From Cristatella mucedo (taxonomy: Eukaryota; Bryozoa; Phylactolaemata; Cristatellidae), in assembly GCA_009760855.2 (NCBI GenBank), contig WPIO01000034.1, positions 577,001-641,000 on the forward strand: a stretch of DNA of 64,000 bases. The letters are read 5' to 3'. Below, piece after piece: positions 30,265 to 43,634 of the stretch. Positions within the stretch are counted from its first letter, which is position 1. Each line of letters starts with the position of its first letter. The translations under genes and the position numbers were made by a program. Below the pieces are notes generated by a model. The model did not search any database, was not told the origin of the DNA, and saw nothing but the letters and a program-made list of their open reading frames with translations.

Positions 30265-31030
30265 GCTCTGTAGTACTTTGGCTTCATTGAAGTGTGTTGT
30301 GACAGTTTTTAAACCGATATGGGGAGGTCTTCAACATTCAGCCCTAAGGAAGTTCAATATTATACGTCAAGTTCCAATGGATGGCTACGAGCTAAGCTGT
30401 CAGTAGGTTTCTATCAACTATCCTTACCTTAACTTACCTTACTACCGTACAACAATTTCCATACTGCTCTTATATCTTTTTAAATATCTAGTAAACCCGA
30501 TGCATACTAACTTTTTTGATTTGAAATAAGCTAGCTGTGTCCACAAGTAGATTTAATGCAGGGGTAATAGGCAGCTTATAGAAACATTGGACGAAAGAAG
30601 TTTTTTGTTTTTTGTACTTTTGCTGGAAGAAATGGAAAATGGGTTGATGTAGGGAGCCCCTTTATAACGTGGTGAAACTTTAAGGAATTATGAAGCCGCA
30701 CTCGCTTCGTTTTCAACTTGCGACGTATTTCAACTTCTATATAAGGCTGATAAAAAGTTATCCTCGCCGTCTTTCCAATATGAGTCGTTAGCACAGTGGG
30801 CCTGTCTTAACCTACTCTCAGACAAGAATCACTAGTAGTGTTTTACTTTTAATCTTTGAATACAAAAATCGTTATCCGCTGTTCACTTGCTTTGTCTAAA
30901 AGTCTCTTTACTCTCCTACTCTGGCTAATCTTCATCTAATACTTTCCCCGCTGAGGCTTCCCATCGTACTAACCGGTCCTTAGAATCTGATTTGTCGATT
31001 GCAGTGCCGCGAGCAAATCTGGCTCTTTTT
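29740..31030. other. No confirmed gene; (AT)n at 30238-30264
   Basis: Protein-like short frames occur on both strands (for example 29824-30069 +, 30576-30794 -), but none has recognisable motifs or joins through splice sites. A pure AT repeat lies at 30238-30264. Confidence 0.4.
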
Positions 31031-31039
31031 TTGGTGATA

Positions 31040-34000
31040 TGTAATGTAATACATCTCCATCTGTTACTCCACAAAACCACAGCGACTGTGCTGGTCTTTG
31101 TCTGTAACCCAATAAAGATACAAAGACTATGTGGGTGTTACGCAAGAGAGTTTTCTATGGCCCACGCCCTGCCTAAGTGGCTTTCGGTACGCATTCGGTA
31201 GCCACCAGATCATCTCACGTGGCAAAGAGAACGTGAGAAACATAGCAGAGTCAGGAGAGCACAGTTGTGGTAGCGAGTAACATGGAAGTAGCAGCTCAGG
31301 ACGTCTGCAGAGGATGTACCCCAGCCAGCAGCAGGAGATTAGTTGTCGTTTAGTAAGAATTGTGGAAGCGAGTTCCACAGTCTAGGGTACATCCTGCAGA
31401 GCAAAAGCTTCTGTCACCAACGGTCTTTAAGTGCAGGAATGGAGCAAATAATTTATTGTCAATGTATGACCTGAGAACACGGAGGGGCTGAAACTGGTGC
31501 AACAGTTCAGCTAGGTGTGAAGGAGCAAAGCCATCGCAGAACTTGTGGGTCAGCGTAAGAACTTTGCTCTGTATTAGTTGATGAACCGGAAGCCAACGTG
31601 GCTCTTTTAGCAAAGAAGAAACAAGGTCAAAGCTCTGGGATTTGAAAAATAGCCTTGCAGGCCATGTTCATAGCTAGCTGCAGCGGCCTATTAGGTTTTT
31701 TTTGGGAGCCCAGCCAAAACGGAATTAAAATAATCTAGCCGAGACAGAACTATGGAGCAATTTATATATTTTGCAAGCCACCGTCGAATACAGCTCCTAA
31801 TCTTGGATAGGGATCGGGCATGGTGGCAACTGCAAAAGTAGTCTTCTGAACAAAGCTGTTAAAATTTAGACAGTTGTTGAAGACGACCACTAAGTTTCGA
31901 GCACGTGGTGGTTGTCACACAACAGCATTACTTATTGGAGGAGAAAAGCCTTCTAATCCAGCCACACGCTTCGGGTGTCATGTGAGCAGCAGTTCAGTTG
32001 CACTGTCGTCGTTGGCCGCCAAGGAGATTGTTTACCTCCCAGATCTGATGTTGGCATCTGATGGTAGGCATTAGGTTGATCGGTTGCTGCAGCAGATTCC
32101 GACGGCCTAAATGGCCAATACAGCTGAGTGTAGTCGACATAATGGGATATCCATGTGCCGCAATCACCTTTTCCAGAGGTTGATGAGGTACGAATGGAGA
32201 ACAGCAACAGACCGAGAGTGAACCATTGAGGAACTCCACAGGTGTCTGGTCTGGTTGATGAGACCTGAGCCCCGCACGATACGGATTGAACGCAACGATC
32301 AGACAAGTACAATTGAACCACGCCAGTGCCTCCTCTGCCAGACTGATCGTTGTTCCCAATCTTTCAAGCAGAACACTGGGATCAATGGTGTCAAAGGCAG
32401 CTGATAGATCTAGCAGGTCTAGGGATGTGACACTCCCGTCGTCGTTGCTGCATAGGATGTCATTGGTAATGCGGAGGAGAGCAGTTTCATTGAAGTGCTG
32501 CCGTTTGAACCACGATTGCAATTTTTCTGACATTAAATTCTTTTCAATGTGTGGTACCAGCTGCTTAGCGACATGTTTTTCAAGAATCTTTGACACAATA
32601 GGAAGAATGAAAACTGGGTGATCGCTTGAAAGGACCTCTGAATCTAATCCAAGTTTTGTAAGTATCAGTCTAACGATTCCCGATTTTAAGAATATGGGTA
32701 AACATCTTTTTTCCAGAGAAGAATTACGAATCTTGGGTATGGCACGGCTAAGTTGATTAGCTAGTGAAGACCACAGAGATGATGATATGGGGTCGTCAGG
32801 AGACGAGCTCTGTTTATTAGACCTTACTAAGGTAGCCAGATCGCATACAAAAGCCTCGGAAAATATTCTAAGGGAAGTCACATGTTGCGACTCAGAAATA
32901 GCTTTAGTCGGAGGTTGCATTAGTGGGGCACGAATGTGAACAATTTTTTCAGTAAAGAAAGCTCAATTTCTGTCGGTTGAGCCATTAATACCTGGGGAGT
33001 GAGACATCTCAGCATTGGCCCAGTAAATTGTTTACCGTCTTATAAATCTGTTTTGCGTCAGACTGGCAGGACTACAGAATTCGAATGAAAAAAGAAGCCA
33101 TTGCTTTTTTAAACTTCCAGGTGTTGACGGACAGGAAATATTTGAAATCGACTAGATCTTCATCCAATTCACATTTACTAACACGAAGTTTAAACCTGCC
33201 CTTAACATGACGCATCCGTTGAAGTTTTTTGTAATTTGGCAGGCATCTCTACGACTCTGTACACGGACAGAATGTAAGGGAGCTGGCTTGTCAAGAGCTC
33301 TTTTAAGTGTCACGTTCACTGCATCCGTGAGGGTATCGAGGCTGTCAGTCGAGTCTGGGTGCATATCAAGAAGACCTGCATCACGTACATATTTAAAAAA
33401 TTAGCCTTGGCAAACGCTTTTTACTTAACTTCGCAATAGAAACTAAACATTACTGGTACGTACAACGGAGCAGGGATAGTAAACGAGACCAAAAAATTAT
33501 CCGAGAGAGTCAGTGGCCAAACCGCAAGGTCAGTGGGCCAGACATCCTTAGTGATCACAAGGTCTAGGATAAGGCCAGCTATGTGACTGGTATGATCAAC
33601 GGTTGGATCAAATCAAAATTCTCCAGACAGTCAACAAACGAGCGGACCTGGCTATCACTAAGAGTTTTCAACAAGAATATTGATGTCTAAAGCAACCAGT
33701 AACGCCATATAACGCACACATATTTTGCGAGGAACTCTCGAAAACTCCTCTGCAAACAAGTTTAGAGAGCAGAAGGAGGTTGGTATTTCACAGAAGTGAA
33801 AAGCACTGTCTTAGATGAGGACCTGATTGCAACTGATTTAAGCGATGGCCCATGCAAATAACTGCATATCGTATAGCCAAACGATTCACGAACAACAATA
33901 GCATCCCTGTCATCAACCTTGTCAGATTGCATCGACTAAAAAAATGAACCCGTGTGGGGTGGCCTCAGATGTACCTGAACCGTTCGTCTTTCACGTTTCG

Positions 34001-34100
34001 GTTGGCAAAAATGCATCTATCTCCTTCTGGACAGATTGATAGATGATAAGTAACCCCTTTATTTTATCAAGCAGATATTTAGCAGGCAGAATTGAAGAGG
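31040..34100 (-). pseudogene. LINE-B: longest copy, endonuclease remnant to 3' end
   Basis: Minus strand, 5' to 3': an endonuclease C-terminal remnant at about 34.0-33.4 kb (LILDLVITKDVWPTDLAVW...LSDN, resembling the LDLVIT...SDH end of APE-type endonucleases), a linker (LDKPAPLHSVRV, 33.3 kb) and RT at 32920-32000. The RT region has LPIFLKSGIVRLILTK, DHPVFILPIVSKILEKHVAK, NETALLRITNDIL and LDLLDLSAAFDTIDPSVLLE, then shifted pieces GVPQWFTLGLLLF and YVDYTQLYW. The YADD motif is degraded to YVDY. The tail LKEPRWLPVHQLIQSKVLTL...GFAPSHLAELLHQFQPLRVL and a 3' UTR end at about 31040. Multiple frameshifts make it inactive. Confidence 0.82.
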
Positions 34101-35929
34101 CTGTCCAACAACAGTGCAACTCCGATTAAGTGGCATACATTCAAGTCGGCATGTAGCCGGCTCGGCAGGTGCAGCTCCTTCGAGCTTTAATTGAACCCTA
34201 GTAATGATCTACAGTCGATACTCCACAACATTCCGAGGCTCGGCAAGTTAGATACTACATCTCTCTCGAGTGTCAATTAGCACTTGAAACTTACGGGTCA
34301 TAGCATTGATACCCGAGGTGTTGATAGAGCTAACGCAGGATATCCTAGTGAGTGGCGCGCACGTCCTTACAGAGTTCACTTTCTGCTAAACTTGGACAAT
34401 GTGCAGAAGAGAGATCGGCGATAAAGTGTGGCAATAGGGAGCCAATCCCGACCATTGAGTGTTTTGGATGAAGCCACGTGCTGCTGGCTGCAGCGAACAA
34501 CTGAAGAGGATAACTGTTTTTTTTTTAAAAAAAGCCCATCCGGTTTATGTGCAGCGATAGGAAGATGTATTCAACCTTGCCATATCCACAGTTAACTCCA
34601 CCACCAGAAAAGGTAGGATCCTATTTATTTGCTGCTCACCGTCACATATTCCTGAATGCTCCATACAGTCTGCGATCAACTTTAACTCTACGGCCCTTAG
34701 ATTTGTGGCACAGTTTGGTCCACTGTAATCGCATAGCACCGTATGGTCTAGTAACAAGTCCAGAACCGGTGCCGGTCCTCTTAGCAACAAATGAATACTT
34801 GCACTCAGAAGCATCTACCGTCATGCATCCACCGTCATCGAGCCACAGATGCTCGGGTTATTGTGATTTGTTGTGTTCTAGAAGTTTCGTCGTAATGCCC
34901 TAGTTACCCACGACAGACGCAGGGGAGACACGTTAGGAGCCGTTACATCTTTACAAACTGTGCGACGGCTGACGAAAAAGAAGATAATTTGCGACGAGAA
35001 TTTCAAGGCAATAGCCCACTTTTTGCAGTGTCACGAACCGCTCTTCGACGCTTGCCCGCCTGTGCATCGCCGAGTTCCCGTGACCAAAGACCACACGATC
35101 CCAGTCAAGTCATGACGGCCTTTTCAGCGATGTTACAACTTGTTTAAATTTACGCAAAACTGCGCCCACGGCAAACAGAACCTGAAGGCTCGTCCTGTTA
35201 AGTAAGACCTGGGCAAGGCTGAAGAGCCCGTTCTGCCGAAAAGACTCCTAGGAACATGATTGTTTCTTCGTGACTACGGCTTAAGGCAGGCTTAAGTGAC
35301 ATACCCAGGCTAATCTAGAGCTGATCGAAGCTATACTGAATGCGGACAGGTGAGCTATTCTTCTCATAGATTGGTTAGTGTGAGACACGAGTGAGCCAGC
35401 AAAGTCGCTTCGCTGAGTCACCGCAGAAATCCAATTCTCAACGCGAATTTATAGCTCTATTAACTCTTGGTAAAATGTACTTTTAGTCTTCGAGTGAGCC
35501 TGTTGACTTGTTTCGCTCGGTCATAGTCAGGGAACGTTAGCTGATGTGCAGCTAGTGACAAATAGAGTTCTGCATGAAAAAGATTGCTTTATGTTTGCTG
35601 GTGGAGGTCACCGAAGATCAGTGATAGTGATTCTCGCTCGATCTGAGATTCATTTCGAAGACATAATTCATATATTTCTGCTGCCCTCAAACATTGCAGT
35701 GCCGATGAGCGTGGTATTTTACATCTCTTTCTTGAGGGTCAGTCACTAGACGGCAGTGATGGTGATTACACGAAGTACAAATGGCATAATTCATGTGCTT
35801 CGGACCGTACGACGTATCCCGTGAGTTGTTTTAACAATACCACGAGCGCTTTGACACGTTTACGACAGTAAACAACAATCCGGGCTAGAATCGGAAGGCA
35901 ATTTCCCTAAATTGCCTTTGCGCCAAAAC
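34101..35929. other. No supported gene
   Basis: Unique-looking sequence with an open plus frame at 34547-34903 whose antisense is also open. No motif or splice context supports either strand. Confidence 0.4.
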
Positions 35930-37010
35930 ATAATAATAATAATAATAATGCACTTGATAAAGCGCCCACAGAAGTGTAGCACAATTCCATTAACTCAGCT
36001 GCGCTGCCTCTGACATATTAACAGGGTAATAATAATAATAATTCACTTGATAAAGCGCCCTCAGAGAACTTGATCTCTCTCTAGGCGCTTTACATTTGCT
36101 GTAAAGTGAAATGCAATTGAATGGTAAGTAAAATCATGCTTGAAAAACAAACGAAATGAATAATATGGTTAGGGGTGACATGCACAGGGTCAGCATGCAA
36201 ATGTGGTTAGTGGCAGCATGCACAGTGTCAGCACGCATAAGCACATCAAGGACGAATCACAGGGACACACTAAATGCTGTCCTAAATAGATGTGTTTTTA
36301 GGTTCCTTTTAAATGTGGTCAGGTCAGAGGATGTTCTGACGCAGGTCGGGAGGGAGTTCCAGGCTTTGGGAGAATATGAACTAAATGCACAGGTCTCCAA
36401 AGGATTTAAGGTTTGTACGAGGTATTTCTAGACTGTTGGATTCCGAAAAGCGGGTGGTACGATGCTTGGCCTGATGGGGTAGTATATCTGACAGATAGGC
36501 TGGAGCCATAGAATGAAGGGACCTAAAAGTGAGCGACAAAACCTTGAAGTCAATCCGTTGCTTGACTGGTAGCCAGTGCAGGTCGGCGAGAAGTGGAGTA
36601 ATGTGGCAACTGCGACACTCACGACAGACAAGTCTAGCTGCCGAGTTTTGCACCAGCTGCAATCGCCGGATCGCACATGCTGGTAGGCCAGTAAGCAGTG
36701 AGTTGCAGAAGTCGAGACGGGATGTCACGAATGCATGGACCAACTTAGATGTGGTATCTTTATCTAAACAAGCCCGAATTTTAGCAATGTTATGAAGCTG
36801 AAAATAGGCGGATTTGACTGTGGAGCTGATGTGGTCGTCTAACGAGAGGTCGCTTTGGAATATGACACCTAGATTTCGAGCTGATTCAACTGGAGATATG
36901 CTGGCAGAGCCAATTTTGAGAGTCAGGCTTTCCAATCTCTGAATCACACTGGGTTTGCCCATAACTCGTAAGTTAGTTTTATCATCGTTAAGTTTAAGAA
37001 AATTTGGCGA
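35930..37010 (-). mobile_element. LINE-A 3' portion plus an extra hairpin tail
   Basis: From 37005 to about 36385 the minus strand is open: FLKLNDDKTNLRVMGKPSVI, NLGVIFQSDLSLDDHISSTV, RLDFCNSLLTGLPACAIRRL, LLADLHWLPVKQRIDFKVLS. The 3' UTR and hairpin end at about 36025-36095. A second short LINE-A hairpin (35930-35985, same orientation) lies immediately beyond. It is very similar to the copy at 28.8-29.5 kb. Confidence 0.88.
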
Positions 37011-38160
37011 AGGAGGAGTAAGATCTCGTGGAAATAGACTTAAACTAAAGCGGATCGTTAATCCTTGCAGCAGCGATGCAAATTTGCCAATGATCACACA
37101 AGCTCACGACTATTCCGTAACAACAGCAAAAGCTGATGTTACATATATTTAGATTAAGCCAAATGGAGTCCCAAAGTAAACGATTGCTGGTTCGAAACTG
37201 AGGCTGTCAGTGGGCTTTAGTGTCATAACTAGGGCATAGCTTCTCGAACAGATAGATGACAAGGAGAACACTACCGAGCGAATGCATGGAGTCACAGACC
37301 GGAAATCGAAAGTGATTTGGCAAAGTGAGGGCACGGTAGACCCAGAGGCGGGGCCGTTCCTCGATCACGATATCTCTAGAGTCTCGCTTTGAAAAGGTTT
37401 CTCGATTCAGGTCTCCGATGTGTTGCAAGCCAAAGCAGAAAAAGCCTGCATCAAGTGGGTGCTGAGGCTAAACGTCTGACGTTAAAGGTCACCTCTATGG
37501 TCACAAAGCATCGGAGCTAAAAGTCCTCTATCAGCAACCAAAACAAAGACGTAAAAAGCGAAGGCTTTCAATGAATCGTCGATCAGCTAAACTAAGTACT
37601 ATACATAGGCTAAGCTGTGGAACGCAGCTTCTTAAACTCACGGCCAGCGACATCTCTGTCATACGAGCAAACGGTAGAAGTCAGACCTTGATATAAGTGG
37701 ACCGGGGCCGAAGTAAAGGTCGTGAAAGTGTTCCATCTGGGATGCAGACTTATCAAAAGCTAAACCGGCTTGAATCTGCTCAAATGAAACCCGTGAAAAG
37801 CTAACGTGACGCTTTTTCCGAGCCCCACAAGGAAATGTTTTTCGGCTACGGCTACGGAGACTTCCGGTAATGATTATAACAACAACCGTGCATTTCTCTT
37901 AGCATTTCCCTCAGGGAACTCAATCTCATTCTGGGCACCTTACAGATGCTCTAAAGGAAGTGTGACCTCACCGTTTGTGGTCGGCGTACAGCCACAGAAT
38001 AAATATCCTGATCACACTAAGCTGTTGGTGACAGAATGCCTTGGTAATGGTTCTGACAACAGCATAAACAATCCAGGGAAGGTAAAATACTTGCCCGATA
38101 TCACCCAGTTTCTGGCAAGCTAGCTGGAATCTGCACGACTGTTTGCATGCACATAATATG
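37011..38160. other. No supported gene; weak hairpin tail near 37.9 kb
   Basis: A degraded LINE-A-type tail in minus orientation is visible at about 37895-37960 (CCTCAGGGAACTCAATCTC...CTGGGCACC). Otherwise nothing recognisable. Confidence 0.4.
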
Positions 38161-38299
38161 AGGTGCTCACGAGCCTAATTCGTTCCCTTCTGCAGCTTGT
38201 AACTCAAATCTCTCTAAGTTAGTGGTCATCAGGCCTGTTATAACTCCATCGGCGCGACCTAACGCTTGCCTTTGGAAGACTCGCTCCACGTGCAATAAA

Positions 38300-38665
38300 C
38301 CTCTAGTAATATGCCATCTATTTTCTGAAAATGGTCTCGACCATTTTGGCCCTAACTGAAACTTGGCTAAAATCGGCAAACTGTCCAATGATTAAAGACG
38401 ACGCAACCCCGACTTGTTTCTCATTCTTTCACACCCTTAGATAAATAAAAACTGGAGGTAGAGATGCTGTTATCGTGAGCTTGAAATTGAACTTCAAGCC
38501 ATGTTCAGTACCCTCGAAGAAGTCTTTTGAATCGATCGTCTTGAATTCACCCGAAAACCAGCTACCGATGGTGGCAGTAGTCTATCGTCCACCAGGTACC
38601 AAATTCTCATTTATCTCACATTTCTCCGATCTCATTTCGATTCCGTGTGCCAGAAATTGATCCTT
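38300..38665 (+). pseudogene. Non-LTR retrotransposon endonuclease fragment
   Basis: Frames read LALTETWLKSANCPMIKDDA, then FESIVLNSPENQLPMVAVVY and RPPGTKFSFISHFSDLIS. This is the (L)xxTETWL ... VVYRPP ... FxxFSDLIS core of an APE-type endonuclease. It is not linked to an RT here, so it is an internal piece of a LINE. Confidence 0.75.
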
Positions 38666-39094
38666 CCTCGTTATGGGTTCTCCGTTCTCTAAAAATGCAT
38701 TCCGATAGATTGCAATTACCAGTACTACTAAAACATATCGTTAATAAACTCTAAGCAACGCTGAGGTTTCGCGTGCTTTGTTGGTGTCATTTTGAATACA
38801 TTACAGAGTGCATTGCGTTTAAAGGTTCATATAAATGATGTCAACTCGTGTCGCTCACACAACCTTGGGCGATGCTCAGCGATAGATTAAAATTGACCAG
38901 CCTGTTGCCGCAATCCACAGAAATACAATCGAATCTACTGTAAATCTACTAGAAATTTAATCGGCAAATCAGATGTTTGGATTTCGTGATACACTCTGCC
39001 GTATTTAAAGGGCATCCACACATATTCGTGCCATCGTGAAAGGTTCATCTCAGGCACTACACCGAAGTGCATCGCAATGTCATGCATGTCTGTT

Positions 39095-39345
39095 TGTAAT
39101 ACAAAAAAGCCGCAAAGACTAGGCATGAGTTACGCAGGAGAGTTCTGCATAGGTCACTCAAAGACTATGCAGCTTTCGGCACGCACTCGGTAGCTAGCAG
39201 ATTTAATCTCACGCAACAACGAGGAAGATAGATAGAGGCTTAGCTGAGTCAGGAGAGCCGTTAAGGTTGCGAGTAGCATGGAAGCAGCAGTTTAGGATGG
39301 CTGGGAAGGATGTGACACAGTCGGTAGCAGGGGAAATAGGACTTT
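39095..39345 (-). mobile_element. LINE-B 3' fragment (degraded)
   Basis: In plus-strand reading it shares GTTACGCAGGAGAGTT, CTTTCGGCACGCACTCGGTA, CTCACGCAACAACGAG and AGTAGCATGGAAGCAGCAGT with the copies at 27.2 and 57.6 kb. Confidence 0.75.
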
Positions 39346-41049
39346 ACATGTTAGCCGCCCATACTGGTTTCGTTTGCGGCATGACTGTCCTTTTTTGCGT
39401 TGTGTAATGGCTTGCGGCAACTTAAGAAGATATAAAAATGCTCTATGCTTATATTTTCTGGTCTAATAAACGTTTCTCCGCGATCTTTCCAAACGACACT
39501 TACAAAAAAGAGGTACCACTGAGTGCGGCAAACTGCACCACTGTAACGCCTCGCGATTATGGGCTATAACCTTGACAGCTGAGCCTCGATTAATAGCTAC
39601 GTGCTTTGCCGCTGAATTAGGCTGCTTATTAAATATCCATGATAAGCTGAGGCTTATGAGCAGCATCGTGCAAGATTATGCATACCATTAAAGTATTTTA
39701 CCTTTATATTATTTATATTATATTATATTTATATTATTACATTTAAATATTTACATTTGTTTAGTATTAGAATAAATGATGGTACAATTAGTGATTATTG
39801 TGACTTATGAACAGGCTACTATAAATAAGGCTTGTACCTGACCACAGCCGCTAGTACTAGAAGCAACGATCTGCCGATCGGTGAGTCTTGCTCTGAGTGT
39901 GAGCTGCTGTGAGCCTGCTAGCGAGTTAGCAGGAAACCATGCGGGTGCATATCAGATGTATAATACAGGGTATTTTTGTATTGTTTCTAACGCAATGTTG
40001 TTACTAGCGTAGCTACGAGCTAGTAATATCGAATGAGTGCCGCCGCGGTTCGTCGTCGGCGCATTTCGCACTGCGCTACAGGTCTTTGTGCGTCGCATGC
40101 CGCGTGCCGTTACCCGGACTACTGAGGGTTGAGCGGTCATAACATCGTTGCTAGAATTTACTGACAAACGTTCTATTTCGTGCCCGCGGTTTGTGTACTG
40201 CTCTGTCACTTGCAATGATTGACCGACTGACAACAACCGGCACGGTGACTCGCATCTTAAAACGAAAATTAGTTGACTATTCGCCACCAAAGGGAAACTC
40301 GTCGTTACGGGTTGTAAATTAGTTTTCATCCGACGTTGTGAATGATAGAGTGGTCGAGTTGCCCCCTGCGCTGACGCTTTGGCCTGGGGTCGGCGAGGCA
40401 AGTATTCGGCATGTGCTAGCTGGAATAAAGCAGTGTTTAGACGATGTTCTTGGTCACCTTGAGGAATAACAATGCTTTTTTCGCCATTTCATTGCTTTTC
40501 CATCCTATGTTATTCTTGCTACTGAGCATGCTACCACGAACAATTCAATCGTGCTTGCTTCTTAGCAAATGTAAAGTACCTAGAAATACATTGAGCTCTC
40601 TGGGTGGTGTTATATTTAAATTCAACTTATTTATTCTTTTTAATTTACTTTAATAGTAAATTTAAATTATTATGATTACAGTTTCTGCTCAGCGCGCACC
40701 GTGTCGTAATTTCAAAGGTATTTGGGTATCCATAGATAGAAGTTAAGGACTCGTAGAAGGGGATCCCAGTAAAGCTGTTGAATGAGTAGGAGATGAAGAA
40801 ACTGTATTCAGCACTGGAGGCGCCATAAAATTCGTCGAGAAAGTTCAATAAACTTTTTTAAGGAGGTGGAGGGTTCCGAGAGAACCGAGTACCAGGTGCA
40901 GGCCCAAGCCTTGAGTGATTCGACTGGGGTATGCAACCATTTTCTAATGGCAGGTCTTGCGGCGAATGAATTTGATTTCCAGGCAACTGCATCAAACCTG
41001 TGACTTGAAGTAGCGATACATACTTATGAATTATAATAAAAACGCATAT

Positions 41050-41108
<59 letters not shown>

Positions 41109-41482
41109 GTGCCCTCACAAATCTCATATATCTATGCCTAATTAGGAGGTTGGGGAATGAGTTCTTGCACAATGATTTTGCAACTAATTCAATGAAAGAT
41201 TAAATTAATGAATTTAAGAACGATTTAATGAAAACACGACAGGCGATCTTTTTCGTCAACCTTTTACGTTGACACGACCTCACCAAAGACGGTATACTGA
41301 TTAGAGACAACCTGGAGGGATGTTACTGAGGGAGGCAATTGTGAAGAACCTCATGAGTTTTGCGTGTAACGTTAAGGGGCCAACGATTGCAGGAGGTTGC
41401 AGCCACAGGTCACTATTGGTATATCCTGGTGGTTCATGCTTTTCTTAACTTTTACCTGTGTAATATTTCGATTAAATATTGT

Positions 41483-41526
<44 letters not shown>

Positions 41527-42389
41527 ATGTAAATGGATGCTATAGTGAGTTGATTCTTGGTGAGTTAGTTAATCCTGCTTGAGAACGAGAGGCATTCGAC
41601 TGATTTGAGTCAGCGTGACCATCTACTTACCTAGTTCTAATGAACCGCCCTCACGTTCACGTGAAGTCGCAGCTTAATGGCTGCCGTGGATGTGCAGATC
41701 AGTGCAAGTTGTTGCTAGTTGACTGTTGGCTTGAGAATGAGCTAGCCTTGCCGTTAATTGAAACATTCGAGGAAGTATTAGGTGGGGTATGGCGTTTTGT
41801 CTTTTCCCTAGGCCAACTACTCAGCATTACTGGCTTTCAAATCTCGTAATCCAGCTTCTCAGTGTGTGCACGCATTAAGTGTTACTAACAGAAACTGTGT
41901 ACTCAAGATCCGGTGAGGAGAGTAGTCACAGAACAAGTGGCGAGTCTTCTATTGCCCATGTGCATAGATTCGGGTTGAGGTACCAATATTCTGTAGCCCT
42001 AGGTAAAGGCTTTGAAAGCCCTTAGTTAGAGATTATTTCCGTGATAGCCGTTTGCAATCGTACAATGAGGGTGTAACGAAAGCTGCTTTCAATTCACCGA
42101 AATCTGAGGCAGCCCTCCGCGATGTGTGTGTATGTGTATGTATGTATCCGCGTGCGTCCCTCCCCAAAGCCACACAGACCAAGTGGACGTTAGGCTGGAG
42201 TTTTCTGCACGAAAGTCAAAGCCTAACCTTCGTTCTCTAGGCATATATCTAGATATATAGATATATATAGGATATCCAAGGCCGATATCCATGAGCCTTC
42301 ATCTCACGAAATCTTCATCTCACGAAAACGAGGGAGAGTGGCTACATGCGCTAGCTGAGCAGGAAGCGCCAAGTATCTAGAAAGTGATT
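39346..42389. other. No supported gene; AT/AC microsatellites and a LINE-A tail
   Basis: Contains (AC)n-(AT)n at 41050-41106, (AT)n at 41487-41523, and a LINE-A 3' tail at about 40485-40615 (+). TATAAAA at 39430 and AATAAA at 39463 with a similar pair further on would suit a solo LTR, but I cannot find matching ends. A 149-codon minus frame at 39952-40401 has no recognisable motif. Confidence 0.4.
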
Positions 42390-42610
42390 GAAGTCTGTTC
42401 GCTACCGAATTCGTACCGAAGGCCGCTTAGGCTGTAAAGAGTGGGCTCTATACAAAAAAATCTCTCCTTCGTAACACCCACCTAGTCTTTATGGCTTTAT
42501 GGTGTTACACAGACGGAGATACATTACATTGGCAATGAAGTAGCGGCTCAATAGTAGCTGGAAAGGATGTACCAAAGTCTGCAGAAGGGGTGGACATCCC
42601 GCTGCATTAA
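42390..42610. mobile_element. LINE-B tail and inverted LINE-B scrap
   Basis: 42390-42530 carries the LINE-B 3' end in plus orientation (GTACCGAAGGCCGCTTAGGC, then CACCCACCTAGTCTTTATGG and CAGACGGAGATACATT). At 42535-42600 a minus-oriented LINE-B piece follows (AAAGGATGTACCAAAGTCTG). Confidence 0.6.
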
Positions 42611-43480
42611 CAATGAAATAGAAAATTCTTTAAAACTGTGTTTCATGTTCTAACTATCAGCAGGCAAGTATAGCTGCTCTTTTTATCCAGTTTTCGATGG
42701 CCCAAATTTGTCTAATCCTCTTAGACTTCCTTGCACTACTGTTACGAGAGAGTTATATATACAATTGTATAGGCTAGCGGAAAGGTTGAGTGTGTCGCTC
42801 TCGTTCAAGGCCCTAGTAATGCTTGGTTCGTGTGAGGATAAGACGACTTTCTCTCTATCACTTTTGATCCGTCTCTCTCTTTCTCTCTCGCGCTCCCCCT
42901 CAATTACTATATCTAACTAGTGTCGCTAATCTAGCGGAATTGAACGCGGGTGCTTCACGTTTAACGGTTTTCTTCGATTCGAGAGGTTTTTGGCACGATG
43001 AATTGGGCACCAGGGTCTCTAGAGTCGGCATTTTTTAAAGTTGCCACTCCGCCTTACTCTAGTTATTATGCCCGTGCGTGTTTCCCCAGATCTGTTAACA
43101 TCCAACCGCCAGCGGACCGTATTTACGTGGGGCCAGCATCAAGCCAAGAGCTTGGACACCAGCCCTACGTAGCCGGCATGCAGTACTTAAAAACTGCACA
43201 CAACTTCCATATAACTCGTTTAAAATCACACGCCAGCTAAATGTCAGCACTTTCAGGTATTTCCGCTTATGATAGCACGAAGTGACACAAGGATCAGTAA
43301 ATTTAAGCTTTAAACATGCGACTACCGTCTGGCTCGCTACAGTGGCGGTCAAGCTCTTTACACGCGGCTGACTAATAATAAAATTAGTATTAATACAGTT
43401 GATGCAGCGCCTCTTTTTATACATAATCAAATATTGTGCTGCTATTAACCGCTACGTGACCGCCGCAATTTTAGTATATG

Positions 43481-43634
43481 TAATTCATTTAAATACAATT
43501 CATTTATATAGCGCCCTAAGAGAACTTAATCTCTATTCAGGCGCTTCACATGCGCCTCGGGGCTCGAGCCCACGACCTCAGTCAGACCTTAGTCGGGGCG
43601 AGCACCTTAACCGCTAGACCAAACCTGCTCGGCA
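43481..43634 (-). mobile_element. SINE-B copy inside tandem unit 1
   Basis: Reverse orientation: the GCGCCCTAAGAGAACTTAAT hairpin end first, then CTCGAGCCCACGACCTC (B-box) and CACCTTAACCGCTAGACC. It was duplicated along with the unit. Confidence 0.88.

Noticed and set aside
39348-39505. Solo LTR suggested by TATAAAA plus AATAAA spacing
   Set aside because: No TG...CA ends with a matching target duplication and no second copy in the window.
39952-40401. 149-codon minus-strand frame
   Set aside because: No recognisable motif, low-complexity composition and no splice or promoter context.
42998-43240. 80-codon plus frame (MNWAPGSLESAFFK...) and the antisense 111-codon frame, identical in copies 1 and 2
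   Set aside because: Identity only reflects the recent duplication. In copy 3 the equivalent sequence is frameshifted and stopped, and there is no splice context or motif.
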